Shown: positions 1-7,235 of the stretch, piece by piece
Layout of the letters: each line of letters opens with the position of its first letter
How positions within the stretch are numbered: the first letter of the stretch is position 1
From: CAWACC01 sp964390695
Lineage (GTDB): Bacteria > Chlamydiota > Chlamydiia > Chlamydiales > Parachlamydiaceae
Assembly (NCBI GenBank): GCA_964390695.1
Contig: CAYMKI010000042.1
Span: 1-19,951 of the forward strand
Reading direction: 5' to 3'
Length of the DNA: 19,951 bases
Notes under the pieces: generated by a model
The model's input: only the letters and a program-made list of their open reading frames with translations
What the model was told of the DNA's origin: nothing
Database searches by the model: none
Position numbers and translations under genes: made by a program

Positions 1-7
1 ACTCACC

Positions 8-299
8 CATTCCTCTATTATGCACTCACTCTTGTCTCACTGCCCTCCCTCCCTCAGTGGTTCAAATCTTTTCACACTACTTTCGATAGGCTCAGTGGTT
101 CATATTCTTTATTTATGTACCCAATCTTGTCTCACTGCCCTCCCTCCCTCTGTGGTTTAACCCCCTTCACACTACTGTTGCTGATCTCAGTAGTTTAAAT
201 CCTCTTATACGGGATTAGGATATGGAATTTTAAACCATTTGGGCATGGGCATGTGTAAGGGCAAGCATGAGCAAAGAGATTAATTATGCAAGAGGTCTA
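8..299 (+). repeat. Dispersed intergenic repeat, copy 1 (partly tandem, possibly cut by window start)
   Basis: This stretch carries no gene. It is one copy of a repeat family also seen at 5721-5932 (inverted) and 6190-6348. The core starting at 31 (cttgtctcactgccctccct) recurs at 126, so the first part is a tandem duplication with a 95-bp period. Positions 31-80 match the reverse complement of 5859-5908 at 48 of 50 bases. The right end, positions 282-299 (aattatgcaagaggtcta), is shared with the other copies. The stop codon of the helicase gene (complement of 297-299) lies inside this end. A degenerate gggcat/gggcaa hexamer run at about 240-275 corresponds to the minisatellite in copy 2. Its function is unknown. 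Confidence 0.85.
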
Positions 300-2567
300 T
301 ACATACATCTTATAGGTTTTGCGATAAAATTCGGTCATGGCGGGATAGAGGTCTTCGCTTGGTTTAAACAGCACCTGGCAATCCGGCAAGCTCTGCAGAA
401 ACAGACGCCCATAGCCTTTATGCAAGATACGCGTATCTAGGCACACTACGCAGCCTCTGTCGCGTTTGTTTCGGATGAGGCGCCCAAACCCCTGTTTGAA
501 TTTGACAATAGCATGCGGCAAGGCATATTCAAAGAAAGGATCTCCTCCCCTGGCGAGGATAGATTCACTGCGGGCTTCAATGATGGGTTCGGAGGGGACT
601 TTAAAGGGCAGCTTGACAAGGATAACACAGCGCAGGGCTTCTCCGACGACATCCACACCTTCCCAAAAAGATTCCGTACCAAACAGTACCGAGCGGTTGG
701 TGCTTTTGAATTTGGCAAGCAAAGCTCCGCGGTTGCTTTCGCCTTGCTTCATGGGGTGATACCCGTGGCTTTTCAGACGTTCCTGCAGCTGTGCATAGCA
801 ATCATTCAACATAGCATAGGAAGTAAACAGCACGAAAGCATTTCCGTGGCTGACTTGAAGGGTTTTCCAGATGTTTTCCACAGCCTGTGGCAAAAACTGG
901 GGGTGTGAAGGCAGGGGCATGTCGTTGGGGATGGCAAATAGGGCTTGGCGTTTGAAGTCGAAAGGCGAATCGAAGATATTTTCAGTGATACCTTGCCGCT
1001 TCAAGCTGTCTGTATACAACCCTAAACGGCGGCGGATGAATTTAAAATCATGATGCGTAGTCAGGGTGGCGCTGCACAAAACGATCGTATGGAACTTGTT
1101 GAACAGGTACTTTACGAGGGCTTTAGAGACGTCTAAATCGGCATCTGTCAGGCTGATATTTGGGCCGCGTTGTTGATATTGCGCTTCGATCCAGCGGACG
1201 CGGTCTTTGGGAAACTCTGCTTGCAGATAACTCTGCAAGATAGCGTGCAATCCGCTGAGTTTGTCCGTTAAAGCTGATATTTCGAATAGAATATTTTTTA
1301 TCATCTCCTGCAAACGATCGTTTTTGACCGCTTTCACGTCTTTTTCGATATGCGCGATGGAGACTAGGTATTGCTGCATCAGCTCGGCCAGTTTTGAGGC
1401 TTTGGGCAGGACACTTTGCTGCCAATTAGGATGGCTCTGGTGAAATTCGCGCAGGCGAAGCTTGACTTCAGCAGGGGAGGCATCTTCGGGATTCTGGCTG
1501 GATTTATCTTGCAAGAGGCGTGCAAACTGCGCAAAGGCGTCGAAGGCGACTTCGGCCTGATGCCACAGCTCCCATCGATATCCAGGGATATCTGTCATCA
1601 AGCGTTTTAGGATGGAAACTACTTCCAGCGGAGGTCCTTTGGGATAACAAGCATCGATCACGCGGCGCAGAAGCATCAGCTTGCCCAACACTTCTCCCGG
1701 TTTATCTGTGGAAAGCTTGTGGAGGATTTTATAAATTTCCAATAGGGAGATCTGATCTGCAAAGAAATCGGTGACGACATTTTCGAGGTTATGAGCCTCA
1801 TCCAGCACGACCCTGGAATAGAAGGGCATGATGCAGTTTTCTTCTTTGATGGTGATGTCGTCTTTTTTGAGAAGGTCCGAACAGAGCAAGTGGTGATTGG
1901 CGACCAGGATCTGAGCGTCTTGTGCTTCTTTGCGTGCCTTGAAATAAAAGCATTCTTTATAATGGCTGCACTTGCGGCTATTGCAGGTATCATGATCGGC
2001 GCCCACGAGTTCCCAAACAGATTGGGAAGGATGCAAAGGCAAGCTGGCGCGCGAGCCTTCTTTAGTCGTTTGGCTCCAAGCCTGTATTTTTTCCAATTCG
2101 GCTGCCTCCCCGGGAGAAAGGAGGTTGAACTGGTATTCCATTTCATGCAGCTTGCGCAAGCAGATGTAGTTGCCGATGCCTTTGACTAATACAGCCTTTA
2201 TGTCTACTCCCAGAGCCTTTGTCAAAAGGGGGATATCTTTGTGTATTAATTGCTCTTGCAAGGTGATGGTATGCGTGGAGATGACTGTGCGCTGCTGGTG
2301 ATGCAAGGCCCAAAGTATAGCCGGGATGAGATACGCCATGCTTTTGCCCGTACCTGTTCCGGCTTCGATCAAAGCGATCTGATTGGAATTATAGGCGCGC
2401 AGAATTGCCAGCAGCATCTGCTTTTGCTGTTCACGGAATTCATATCCCTTCAGACTGCAGCTGAGAGGCCCTGTAGGCGAGATAAGATTTAGGGCGAGAT
2501 CTTCATGCAAAGGAGCCGAAGGTTCAAATTCGAGCTCTTCTGCATGGGTATCGGGAGGATTTTGCAT
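297..2567 (-). CDS. dinG: DinG/XPD-family Fe-S cluster ATP-dependent DNA helicase
   Basis: This 756-residue protein is a superfamily 2 helicase of the DinG/XPD group, which unwinds DNA 5'-3' in repair and in clearing R-loops or replication blocks. Visible motifs are Walker A (AGTGTGKS, residues 69-76), the DEAH box (256-259), the SATLTT motif near the middle and motif VI (QGFGRLIRNKRDRG) near the C-terminus. Four cysteines (C136, C195, C200, C206) between motifs I and II match the 4Fe-4S ligands of DinG and XPD. There is no N-terminal exonuclease domain as in the Firmicute DinG fusions. The ATG lies 16 bp after the rpoD stop, so the two are probably co-transcribed. The start is preceded by only a weak AGG. 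The TAG stop sits within the end of the adjacent intergenic repeat. The family call is firm. DinG versus YoaA-type naming is less certain. Confidence 0.9.
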   Translation of the reverse strand: MQNPPDTHAEELEFEPSAPLHEDLALNLISPTGPLSCSLKGYEFREQQKQMLLAILRAYNSNQIALIEAGTGTGKSMAYLIPAILWALHHQQRTVISTHTITLQEQLIHKDIPLLTKALGVDIKAVLVKGIGNYICLRKLHEMEYQFNLLSPGEAAELEKIQAWSQTTKEGSRASLPLHPSQSVWELVGADHDTCNSRKCSHYKECFYFKARKEAQDAQILVANHHLLCSDLLKKDDITIKEENCIMPFYSRVVLDEAHNLENVVTDFFADQISLLEIYKILHKLSTDKPGEVLGKLMLLRRVIDACYPKGPPLEVVSILKRLMTDIPGYRWELWHQAEVAFDAFAQFARLLQDKSSQNPEDASPAEVKLRLREFHQSHPNWQQSVLPKASKLAELMQQYLVSIAHIEKDVKAVKNDRLQEMIKNILFEISALTDKLSGLHAILQSYLQAEFPKDRVRWIEAQYQQRGPNISLTDADLDVSKALVKYLFNKFHTIVLCSATLTTHHDFKFIRRRLGLYTDSLKRQGITENIFDSPFDFKRQALFAIPNDMPLPSHPQFLPQAVENIWKTLQVSHGNAFVLFTSYAMLNDCYAQLQERLKSHGYHPMKQGESNRGALLAKFKSTNRSVLFGTESFWEGVDVVGEALRCVILVKLPFKVPSEPIIEARSESILARGGDPFFEYALPHAIVKFKQGFGRLIRNKRDRGCVVCLDTRILHKGYGRLFLQSLPDCQVLFKPSEDLYPAMTEFYRKTYKMYV

Positions 2568-2583
2568 GACCTAGCGGCCTTGA

Positions 2584-4248
2584 TTACTCGCTTTCTAACA
2601 GATCTAAAAAGGCTTTGAGCTGCTTGGAACGGGTAGGATGCCTCATTTTGCGTAAAGCCTTGGCTTCGATCTGACGAATGCGCTCGCGTGTGACATTAAA
2701 TTCCACGCCCACTTCTTCTAGAGTTTTGGGTTTTCCATCCAGCAAGCCAAAGCGCTGAATCAGGACTTTTCGTTCTCTTTCTGTCAGGGTAGATAAGACA
2801 TCGTTCATCTTATCTTTCAAAATGGAGTAGCCTGTGGCTTCTGCCGGCGAATCGGCGCCCGTATCTTCGAGGAAGTCTCCAAACTGGCTTTCGCCGCCAT
2901 CTCCCACTTCTGCTTGCAGCGAGATGGGATGCTGGGCTATTTTATAGATTTCGCGCACTCTTTCCGGTGTGATGCCTAGCTCTTCCGCCAATTCTTCCGG
3001 CGAAGGTTCGCGACCCGTTTCCATCATCAATTTCTTGGCGCCTCGCAGCACTTTATTGATGGTTTCGATCATATGTACGGGGATACGGATGGTGCGGGCC
3101 TGATCGGCGATGGCGCGTGTGACCGCTTGGCGGATCCACCAGGTGGCGTAGGTGGAAAATTTATAGCCGCGGCGGTATTCGAATTTTTCTACGGCTTTCA
3201 TCAAGCCCATGTTACCTTCTTGGATAAGATCTAAGAAGGATAGGCCGCGATTGGTATATTTCTTGGCGATGGAAATGACCAAGCGCAGGTTGGACTCCAC
3301 CATTTCTCGTTTAGCTTCCTGGCTTTTGTCCATCCAGCGTTGCAGCATGCGCACATCTTTTTTGAATTCATCTAAAGAGCGGCCGGCGGCGAGTTCTCGT
3401 TTTCTGAGCTTGCGTCGGGCTGCAGCCAGTTTTGCTGCGGCGAATTTGTTTCTTTCCGCGCGCGGGGTTAGTTCGGTGATATCTCTTTCCAGCTCTAAGA
3501 AACGGTCGTAGGAGCGCATGATCACTTCGCCGAAGTCTTCGATGATGTTATGGCGGCAGTGGATTCTGCGCAGATAAGCCTGGGTCCTGATACGGCACTT
3601 TTCGAGGTCTTCTTCACTTTTAAGTCTATCTTGCTTCTTGAGGCTGGGGTTTTCATAAGTCAGCAGGAGCTGTTCGAGATTTTCATCTTCTTCTTTGAGC
3701 AGTTCGCTAAGCCTGGGCAAGAGGTTCAAGAACTCTTGCTTATTGGTAATTTCTTTTTCGGTGACGGTTTTGTCAAAACGATCCTTGCCCTGGATCAGAT
3801 TGGTAGTGATGGAAATGGCTTCGCGTGTGGAGTAGCGGAAACGCATAATGATGCGCTCGATCTGGATCTGGGCTTTTTCGATGCGCTTCGATATTTCGAC
3901 CTCTTCTTCGCGGCTAAGCAGAGGCACAGATCCCATTTCTTTAAGGTACATGCGGACGGGATCATCGGGGGTGCCTTCGGCCCTTTTGGGCAAGCCTTCT
4001 AATTCTTTGGCTTCTTTTTTGCGCTCGCGCTGCCGCTCGACTTCGGATTGATTTAGGATTTGGATATCCATTCCGCTTAAATAAATCAACACCTGATCGA
4101 TTTGCTCGGGGGAGTCAAAATTCATCGGGAGGATATCGTTGATCTCTTCATAGGTAATATAACCTTGATCTTTGGCTACAGAGACCAACTCATCAATTTT
4201 TTGTTGATGTTGATTAGAAAAGCCGTTTTTGAAATTGGTTTTATTCAT
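2584..4248 (-). CDS. rpoD: RNA polymerase major sigma factor, chlamydial sigma66 type
   Basis: This 554-residue protein is a primary sigma-70 family factor that directs RNA polymerase to housekeeping promoters. Region 1.1 is recognisable at about 14-60. Region 1.2 starts at about 97 (DPVRMYLKEMG). A long non-conserved region spans about 130-310. Regions 2.1-2.4 lie at about 319-397 (NLRLVISIAKKYTNRG through the WWIRQA and IRIPVH segments), region 3 at about 398-475, and region 4 at 486-550 with the helix-turn-helix VTRERIRQIEAKALRKMRHP. As I recall it, Chlamydia sigma66 is slightly longer (about 570 residues) with the same N-terminal wording (GYITYEEINDILP, EGTPDDPVRMYLKEMG), which is the strongest clue to phylum. 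An AGGA sits just upstream of the ATG. The helicase gene follows after 16 bp. Confidence 0.97.
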   Translation of the reverse strand: MNKTNFKNGFSNQHQQKIDELVSVAKDQGYITYEEINDILPMNFDSPEQIDQVLIYLSGMDIQILNQSEVERQRERKKEAKELEGLPKRAEGTPDDPVRMYLKEMGSVPLLSREEEVEISKRIEKAQIQIERIIMRFRYSTREAISITTNLIQGKDRFDKTVTEKEITNKQEFLNLLPRLSELLKEEDENLEQLLLTYENPSLKKQDRLKSEEDLEKCRIRTQAYLRRIHCRHNIIEDFGEVIMRSYDRFLELERDITELTPRAERNKFAAAKLAAARRKLRKRELAAGRSLDEFKKDVRMLQRWMDKSQEAKREMVESNLRLVISIAKKYTNRGLSFLDLIQEGNMGLMKAVEKFEYRRGYKFSTYATWWIRQAVTRAIADQARTIRIPVHMIETINKVLRGAKKLMMETGREPSPEELAEELGITPERVREIYKIAQHPISLQAEVGDGGESQFGDFLEDTGADSPAEATGYSILKDKMNDVLSTLTERERKVLIQRFGLLDGKPKTLEEVGVEFNVTRERIRQIEAKALRKMRHPTRSKQLKAFLDLLESE

Positions 4249-4288
4249 GAGTTCCTAAAATGTTATTGCAAAAAGAGCAGATTAATTT

Positions 4289-4317
4289 ATTTTCCGATAG
4301 CCGAGCGTTTTTGTCAA
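4289..4317 (-). promoter_or_regulatory. Candidate sigma66/sigma70 promoter of rpoD-dinG
   Basis: On the minus strand a perfect -35 hexamer TTGACA (complement of 4312-4317) is followed after 17 bp by GAAAAT (complement of 4289-4294), a 4/6 match to TATAAT. It lies 41-69 bp upstream of the rpoD ATG. The -35 is strong and the -10 is poor, so this is only a candidate. Other AT-rich possibilities exist farther upstream, for example TTGATA near 4360. Confidence 0.3.
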
Positions 4318-4440
4318 GGTAAGAAACAAACAAAACATATTTCCATATAGTGCATTATCAAACTCATCTTAACTATCGAGCATCTTCGCGTCAATAGACA
4401 TTTTTATCTCAACTATTCAGCACGGTCAAAACTGTGTAAC

Positions 4441-4478
4441 TTGTTGAACCACAGAGAACATGGACAACACAGAGGAAA
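4441..4478. repeat. Short 'gaaccacagag...cacagagg' intergenic motif
   Basis: The segment ttgttgaaccacagagaaca followed by a cacagagg repetition resembles short intergenic motifs that I recall from many unrelated bacterial genomes. Its ttgaaccac core also appears in the large repeat family of this window (for example at 5874-5882). A second similar motif (aacgcagagagcacggaggc) begins at about 4610. Nothing coding is visible in 4318-4545. Confidence 0.45.
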
Positions 4479-4545
4479 TAAAATTCAAAAAATAAACCAC
4501 TATTACATTAAAGGATATACATATCGTGAATCAAGAATTGCTTTC

Positions 4546-4797
4546 GTGCCCATACCATTACCCATTTTATTAGATAATTTATTATAAGACACCCTTATTG
4601 CTTCAAGTTCAACGCAGAGAGCACGGAGGCGCAAAGACGCGGAGTTAAGGCTTTGACAAGAAGCAACAGCTTTAAATAACGCGCGAAGCGCACAATTTTA
4701 AGCTGTCAGTCAAACCCGCTGGGTTTAACTGAACCCTCTGAGCATCAGCGACCTCTTATAATAAATTATCTAATATAATAGGCTATGGTAAGGCTCA
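4546..4797. repeat. MITE-like element with terminal inverted repeats
   Basis: A 21-bp perfect inverted repeat is present: attagataatttattataag plus one base at 4569-4589, and its exact complement at 4754-4774. Similarity continues outward at about 15 of 23 positions, giving arms of roughly 44 bp (about 4546-4589 and 4754-4797). The roughly 165-bp interior has no ORF. It holds a hairpin at 4707-4731 (aaaccc-gct-gggttt core with flanking cagt/actg) and a weaker pair acagctt (4666-4672) / aagctgt (4700-4706) around a gcgc-gaa-gcgc stem. Size and layout resemble a non-autonomous element. No clear target-site duplication is seen and no transposase is in the window. Confidence 0.55.
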
Positions 4798-4840
4798 AGC
4801 CCGACTTAAAAAAACGAACTGTAAAAAAATAGTCCGCAAT

Positions 4841-4846
4841 TATAAT
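4841..4846 (+). promoter_or_regulatory. Candidate -10 element for the coiA-like gene
   Basis: A perfect TATAAT lies 26 bp upstream of the ATG at 4872, which would place a start site near 4853 and give a 5' leader of about 20 bases. The sequence 17-18 bp upstream (actgta/aactgt) is a very poor -35, so this promoter would be weak or activator-dependent if real. Confidence 0.35.
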
Positions 4847-4871
4847 ATATTCTTTTTGGGGATTTAGTATC

Positions 4872-5702
4872 ATGCATCTATATGCCGTAGATTCTTCAGG
4901 CAAACTGATGGAAGCCAAGCGGGCTTCTAAGCAAAGGGATTACTACTGCTTGGAATGCCATGGAGTTGTGCGGCGCCGAAGTGGGATTCATCGCACGGCG
5001 CATTTCTACCATCTTAACCCGCCCGACTCTTGTCGTCAACAAGGAAAAAGCCTGACCCATCTACAGGTGCAGTTTGCCATCCTTTCCTTATTACCTTCCG
5101 GAGAAGCGACGATGGAGCATGCTTTCCCTGCCGTCAGGCGCATTGCCGATGTCGCTTGGCTGCCTCAAAAAATCATCTTCGAAATACAATGCTCTCCGAT
5201 AAGTCCCGAAGAAATTGAAGCGCGTCAGCGCGACTACCATTCCCAGGGTTTTCAGGTAGTGTGGATTTTACATGACCTTCGCTACAACCAGTTGCGTCTT
5301 TCGGCCGCGGAAAATTTTTTACAGCCATTTCCCCATTATTTTACTAACATCGATGCGGAAGGATACGGAGAAATCTATGACCAGCTCTCCCGCATCGAGA
5401 ATGGAATGCGCAAAGTCAAAAGCGCTCCTTTTAGCCTGGATCTCTCTCAACCTATGGCGGCGCATAGCGAGCCGCCGCTTTCCGCTTCGCATCCGCGACA
5501 CCGGTGGCCGCTGTTTTTTGCTGGAGATGGCAGGCACCATTATGTGCTAGGTGCCACGGATTTAGAGGTGTTTTTCGAAGACTCCCTAAAATCGCAGACA
5601 TTTCTATCTCGTCTGCAAGGACCCTTGAGAATAGCAGGCTTTTACCTGCTGCGTCCTTATGACCTTATTTTCAAAATGCTCCTAGAAAAAGCCTGTAAAT
5701 AA
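4872..5702 (+). CDS. coiA: CoiA-like competence protein (zinc-finger plus restriction-like nuclease fold)
   Basis: This 276-residue protein resembles the CoiA competence family, which acts during natural transformation to promote recombination of incoming single-stranded DNA. N-terminally, C26-x2-C29 followed by H44, H47 and C54 looks like a zinc-binding module. The sequence R-IADVAW (about 90-96) and IIFEIQCSPIS (about 101-111), then a conserved R and Y and GFQVVWILHD (126-135), fits the family's PD-(D/E)xK-like core, with D93 and E104-x-Q106 as likely metal ligands. The final residue is Gln instead of Lys. The rest (about 140-276) is poorly conserved. No strong ribosome-binding site is seen (GGGG about 12 bp upstream). 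It is the only plus-strand gene in the first 17 kb and is flanked by repeats on both sides, so it is probably transcribed alone. Confidence 0.75.
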   Translation: MHLYAVDSSGKLMEAKRASKQRDYYCLECHGVVRRRSGIHRTAHFYHLNPPDSCRQQGKSLTHLQVQFAILSLLPSGEATMEHAFPAVRRIADVAWLPQKIIFEIQCSPISPEEIEARQRDYHSQGFQVVWILHDLRYNQLRLSAAENFLQPFPHYFTNIDAEGYGEIYDQLSRIENGMRKVKSAPFSLDLSQPMAAHSEPPLSASHPRHRWPLFFAGDGRHHYVLGATDLEVFFEDSLKSQTFLSRLQGPLRIAGFYLLRPYDLIFKMLLEKACK

Positions 5703-5720
5703 GTAGACCTCGTGGATGAT

Positions 5721-5932
5721 TAGACGTCTTGCATAATTCATTTCCTTGCCCTTGCCCCTGCCCTTGCCCTTGCCCTTGCCCCTGCCTGTGCTCAAATTGT
5801 TTTTAATTCCATTTCCTAATCCCGAATAAAAGGGTTTGAACCGCTGTGATCAGTGACAGTTGTGTGAAAAGATTTGAACCACTGAGGAAGGGAGGGCAGT
5901 GAGACAAGAGCGATTGCATCATAGAGGAATGG
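5721..5932 (-). repeat. Dispersed intergenic repeat, copy 2 (inverted)
   Basis: Read on the minus strand this is a single, nearly complete unit of the family at 8-299. It begins cattcctctatgatgca, contains the core at 5859-5908 (48/50 identical to 31-80), continues with a gggattagga segment and a G-rich hexamer run, and ends in aattatgcaagacgtcta (complement of 5721-5738). The end faces the 3' end of the coiA-like gene and stops 18 bp from its stop codon. Unlike copies 1 and 3 it lacks the internal tandem duplication. Confidence 0.85.
5744..5787. repeat. Hexamer minisatellite (CCTTGC/CCCTGC), G-quadruplex-prone on minus strand
   Basis: Seven consecutive CCTTGC or CCCTGC units lie inside repeat copy 2. 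On the minus strand this gives six runs of three or four G separated by two- or three-base loops (CA or CAA), between 5749 and 5782. That satisfies the usual G-quadruplex pattern. Copy 1 has a decayed version at about 240-275 and copy 3 has none, so the array appears to expand and contract. Confidence 0.85.
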
Positions 5933-6189
5933 ATATGTATCCTTACCTGCAAATTTATTATGACTCCAAGTCAAATTTATTTGTAACAAATCAATACTCT
6001 AGAAAATTCTATACATATTGCACAGTCGAAGTAAAGTGATTCAGATTACTTTTTAATCTAATAGCGTATATATATATATATCTGAGAGATAATATATAAC
6101 TATCTAGATTTAATTAAATAGATGAACAAAGAGGGCCGAGCAGGGAAAAGCGTAAGGGCATAAACTAATACATTATTTGTGAGCTCACA
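5933..6189. other. AT-rich intergenic island without a convincing gene
   Basis: This stretch lies between the inverted repeat copies 2 and 3. It contains a (TA)n run at about 6067-6081 and scattered AT-rich sequence. The only short ORF with a plausible ribosome-binding site, 5935-6039, encodes 34 residues of no recognisable family. I see no RNA gene, terminator or promoter that I could defend here. Confidence 0.5.
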
Positions 6190-6348
6190 CTTGTCTCACT
6201 GCCCTCCCTTCCTCTGTGGTTCAAATCGTTTTACAGTACTTTCACAGATATATGTGGTCATATTTTTTTTCTTGCACCCACAATCTGTGGTTTAAATCTT
6301 TTCACACTACTGTTGCTGATCAAGGATATTGGTTATGCAAGAAGTCTA
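6190..6348 (+). repeat. Dispersed intergenic repeat, copy 3 (internally deleted)
   Basis: Positions 6190-6227 match the complement of 5871-5908 at 37 of 38 bases. Like copy 1 it carries the second module (ctgtggtttaaatc followed by ttcacactactgttgctgat), but it has lost the second cttgtctcac core and the gggattagga plus hexamer part. It ends in ttatgcaagaagtcta at 6333-6348, which is 11 bp from the rfbD stop codon. The orientation relative to the neighbouring gene's 3' end is the same as in copies 1 and 2. Confidence 0.8.
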
Positions 6349-6359
6349 TTCTAGATTAA

Positions 6360-7235
6360 TTACCACAGGGTGGGATTTGAGTTCATCTCTTCCAGGCACA
6401 TCTCTAAGGCAGTTTTCCAATGCGGAAGCTGAATTCCGGACATCTTGTATAACTTCTGCTGGCTTAATGCTGAATACGGCGGCCTCCTGGCCGGAGTGGG
6501 AAAGTCTTTAGTGTCGATTGGATGCAGGACAGGCGCAATACCTGGAGAAAAATGCGCAAAGACCTCCTGCGAAAAAGCATAACGGGAGACCTCTCCGCCG
6601 CAGCTCATATGATAAATTCCGCTAGGCACATGCTGCAAACACACGACGAGCTGTGCTGTAGCTTCGGCCACTAGCCGGCTCCAGGTCGGGCAGCCCACCT
6701 GGTCGTTCACAATATTGATCGAGTCTTGCTTCTTAGCCATTTTCAAGAGGGTTTTGAGAAAATTTTTTCCCCGCCATCCATAGATCCAGGCGGTCCTTAG
6801 GATGAGGTAATTTCCGCCTATAGCTTCTATGGCTTGTTCACCTTGGCGTTTTGTCTGTCCGTATATGTTCAGGGGATGTGTTGGACCCTCTTCGTCGTAA
6901 GGACGACGAGCAGCACCATCGAAGACGTAATCGGTAGAATAATGCACCAGCCAGGCATGCATTTTTTTTGCTTCCTCGGCCATGGCTTGCGGGGCTTGCA
7001 CATTGATCTTATAGGCTAGCGCCTGTTCTTTTTCGGCCAGATCCACCGCCGTATAGGCGGCGGCATTGACGATGATCTGCGGCTGGAAGGCGCGGATCGC
7101 CGCGCGCAGTTGCTCGATATCCAGCAGGTCTATCTCATGACGGCTGCACGCCTTGACTATACCCAGCGTGGCCAGCGTGCGCTGCAGCTCCCAGCCGATC
7201 TGCCCCTCTTTACCTAATAGAAGAATCTTTTTCAT
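6360..7235 (-). CDS. rfbD: dTDP-4-dehydrorhamnose reductase
   Basis: This 291-residue protein is RmlD/RfbD, a cytoplasmic NAD(P)H-dependent short-chain reductase that performs the last step of dTDP-L-rhamnose synthesis. The N-terminal nucleotide-binding motif is LGKEGQIG (G8, G11, G14). The family signature STDYVFDG is at 100-107 with catalytic T101, and the Y125-x3-K129 pair follows (YGQTK). Length is typical. The ATG overlaps the rfbC stop in an ATGA (7232-7235), so the two are translationally coupled. It is the last gene of the rfbBCD unit, and its stop is followed after 11 bp by repeat copy 3. No rfbA follows. Confidence 0.95.
   Translation of the reverse strand: MKKILLLGKEGQIGWELQRTLATLGIVKACSRHEIDLLDIEQLRAAIRAFQPQIIVNAAAYTAVDLAEKEQALAYKINVQAPQAMAEEAKKMHAWLVHYSTDYVFDGAARRPYDEEGPTHPLNIYGQTKRQGEQAIEAIGGNYLILRTAWIYGWRGKNFLKTLLKMAKKQDSINIVNDQVGCPTWSRLVAEATAQLVVCLQHVPSGIYHMSCGGEVSRYAFSQEVFAHFSPGIAPVLHPIDTKDFPTPARRPPYSALSQQKLYKMSGIQLPHWKTALEMCLEEMNSNPTLW

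Noticed and set aside
31..160. CRISPR-like direct repeat at 31 and 126
   Set aside because: There are only two units with a 95-bp period and related sequence between them. It is a local tandem duplication within a dispersed repeat, and no cas gene is present.
1123..2492. Several overlapping ORFs inside the helicase gene on both strands
   Set aside because: All lie within the 756-codon helicase frame, which has a complete set of conserved motifs. They are frame shadows.
5935..6039. 34-codon plus-strand ORF with a GAGG 7 bp before its ATG
   Set aside because: It is very short, AT-rich and partly derived from repeat-edge sequence, with no recognisable family. It is kept only as a note.
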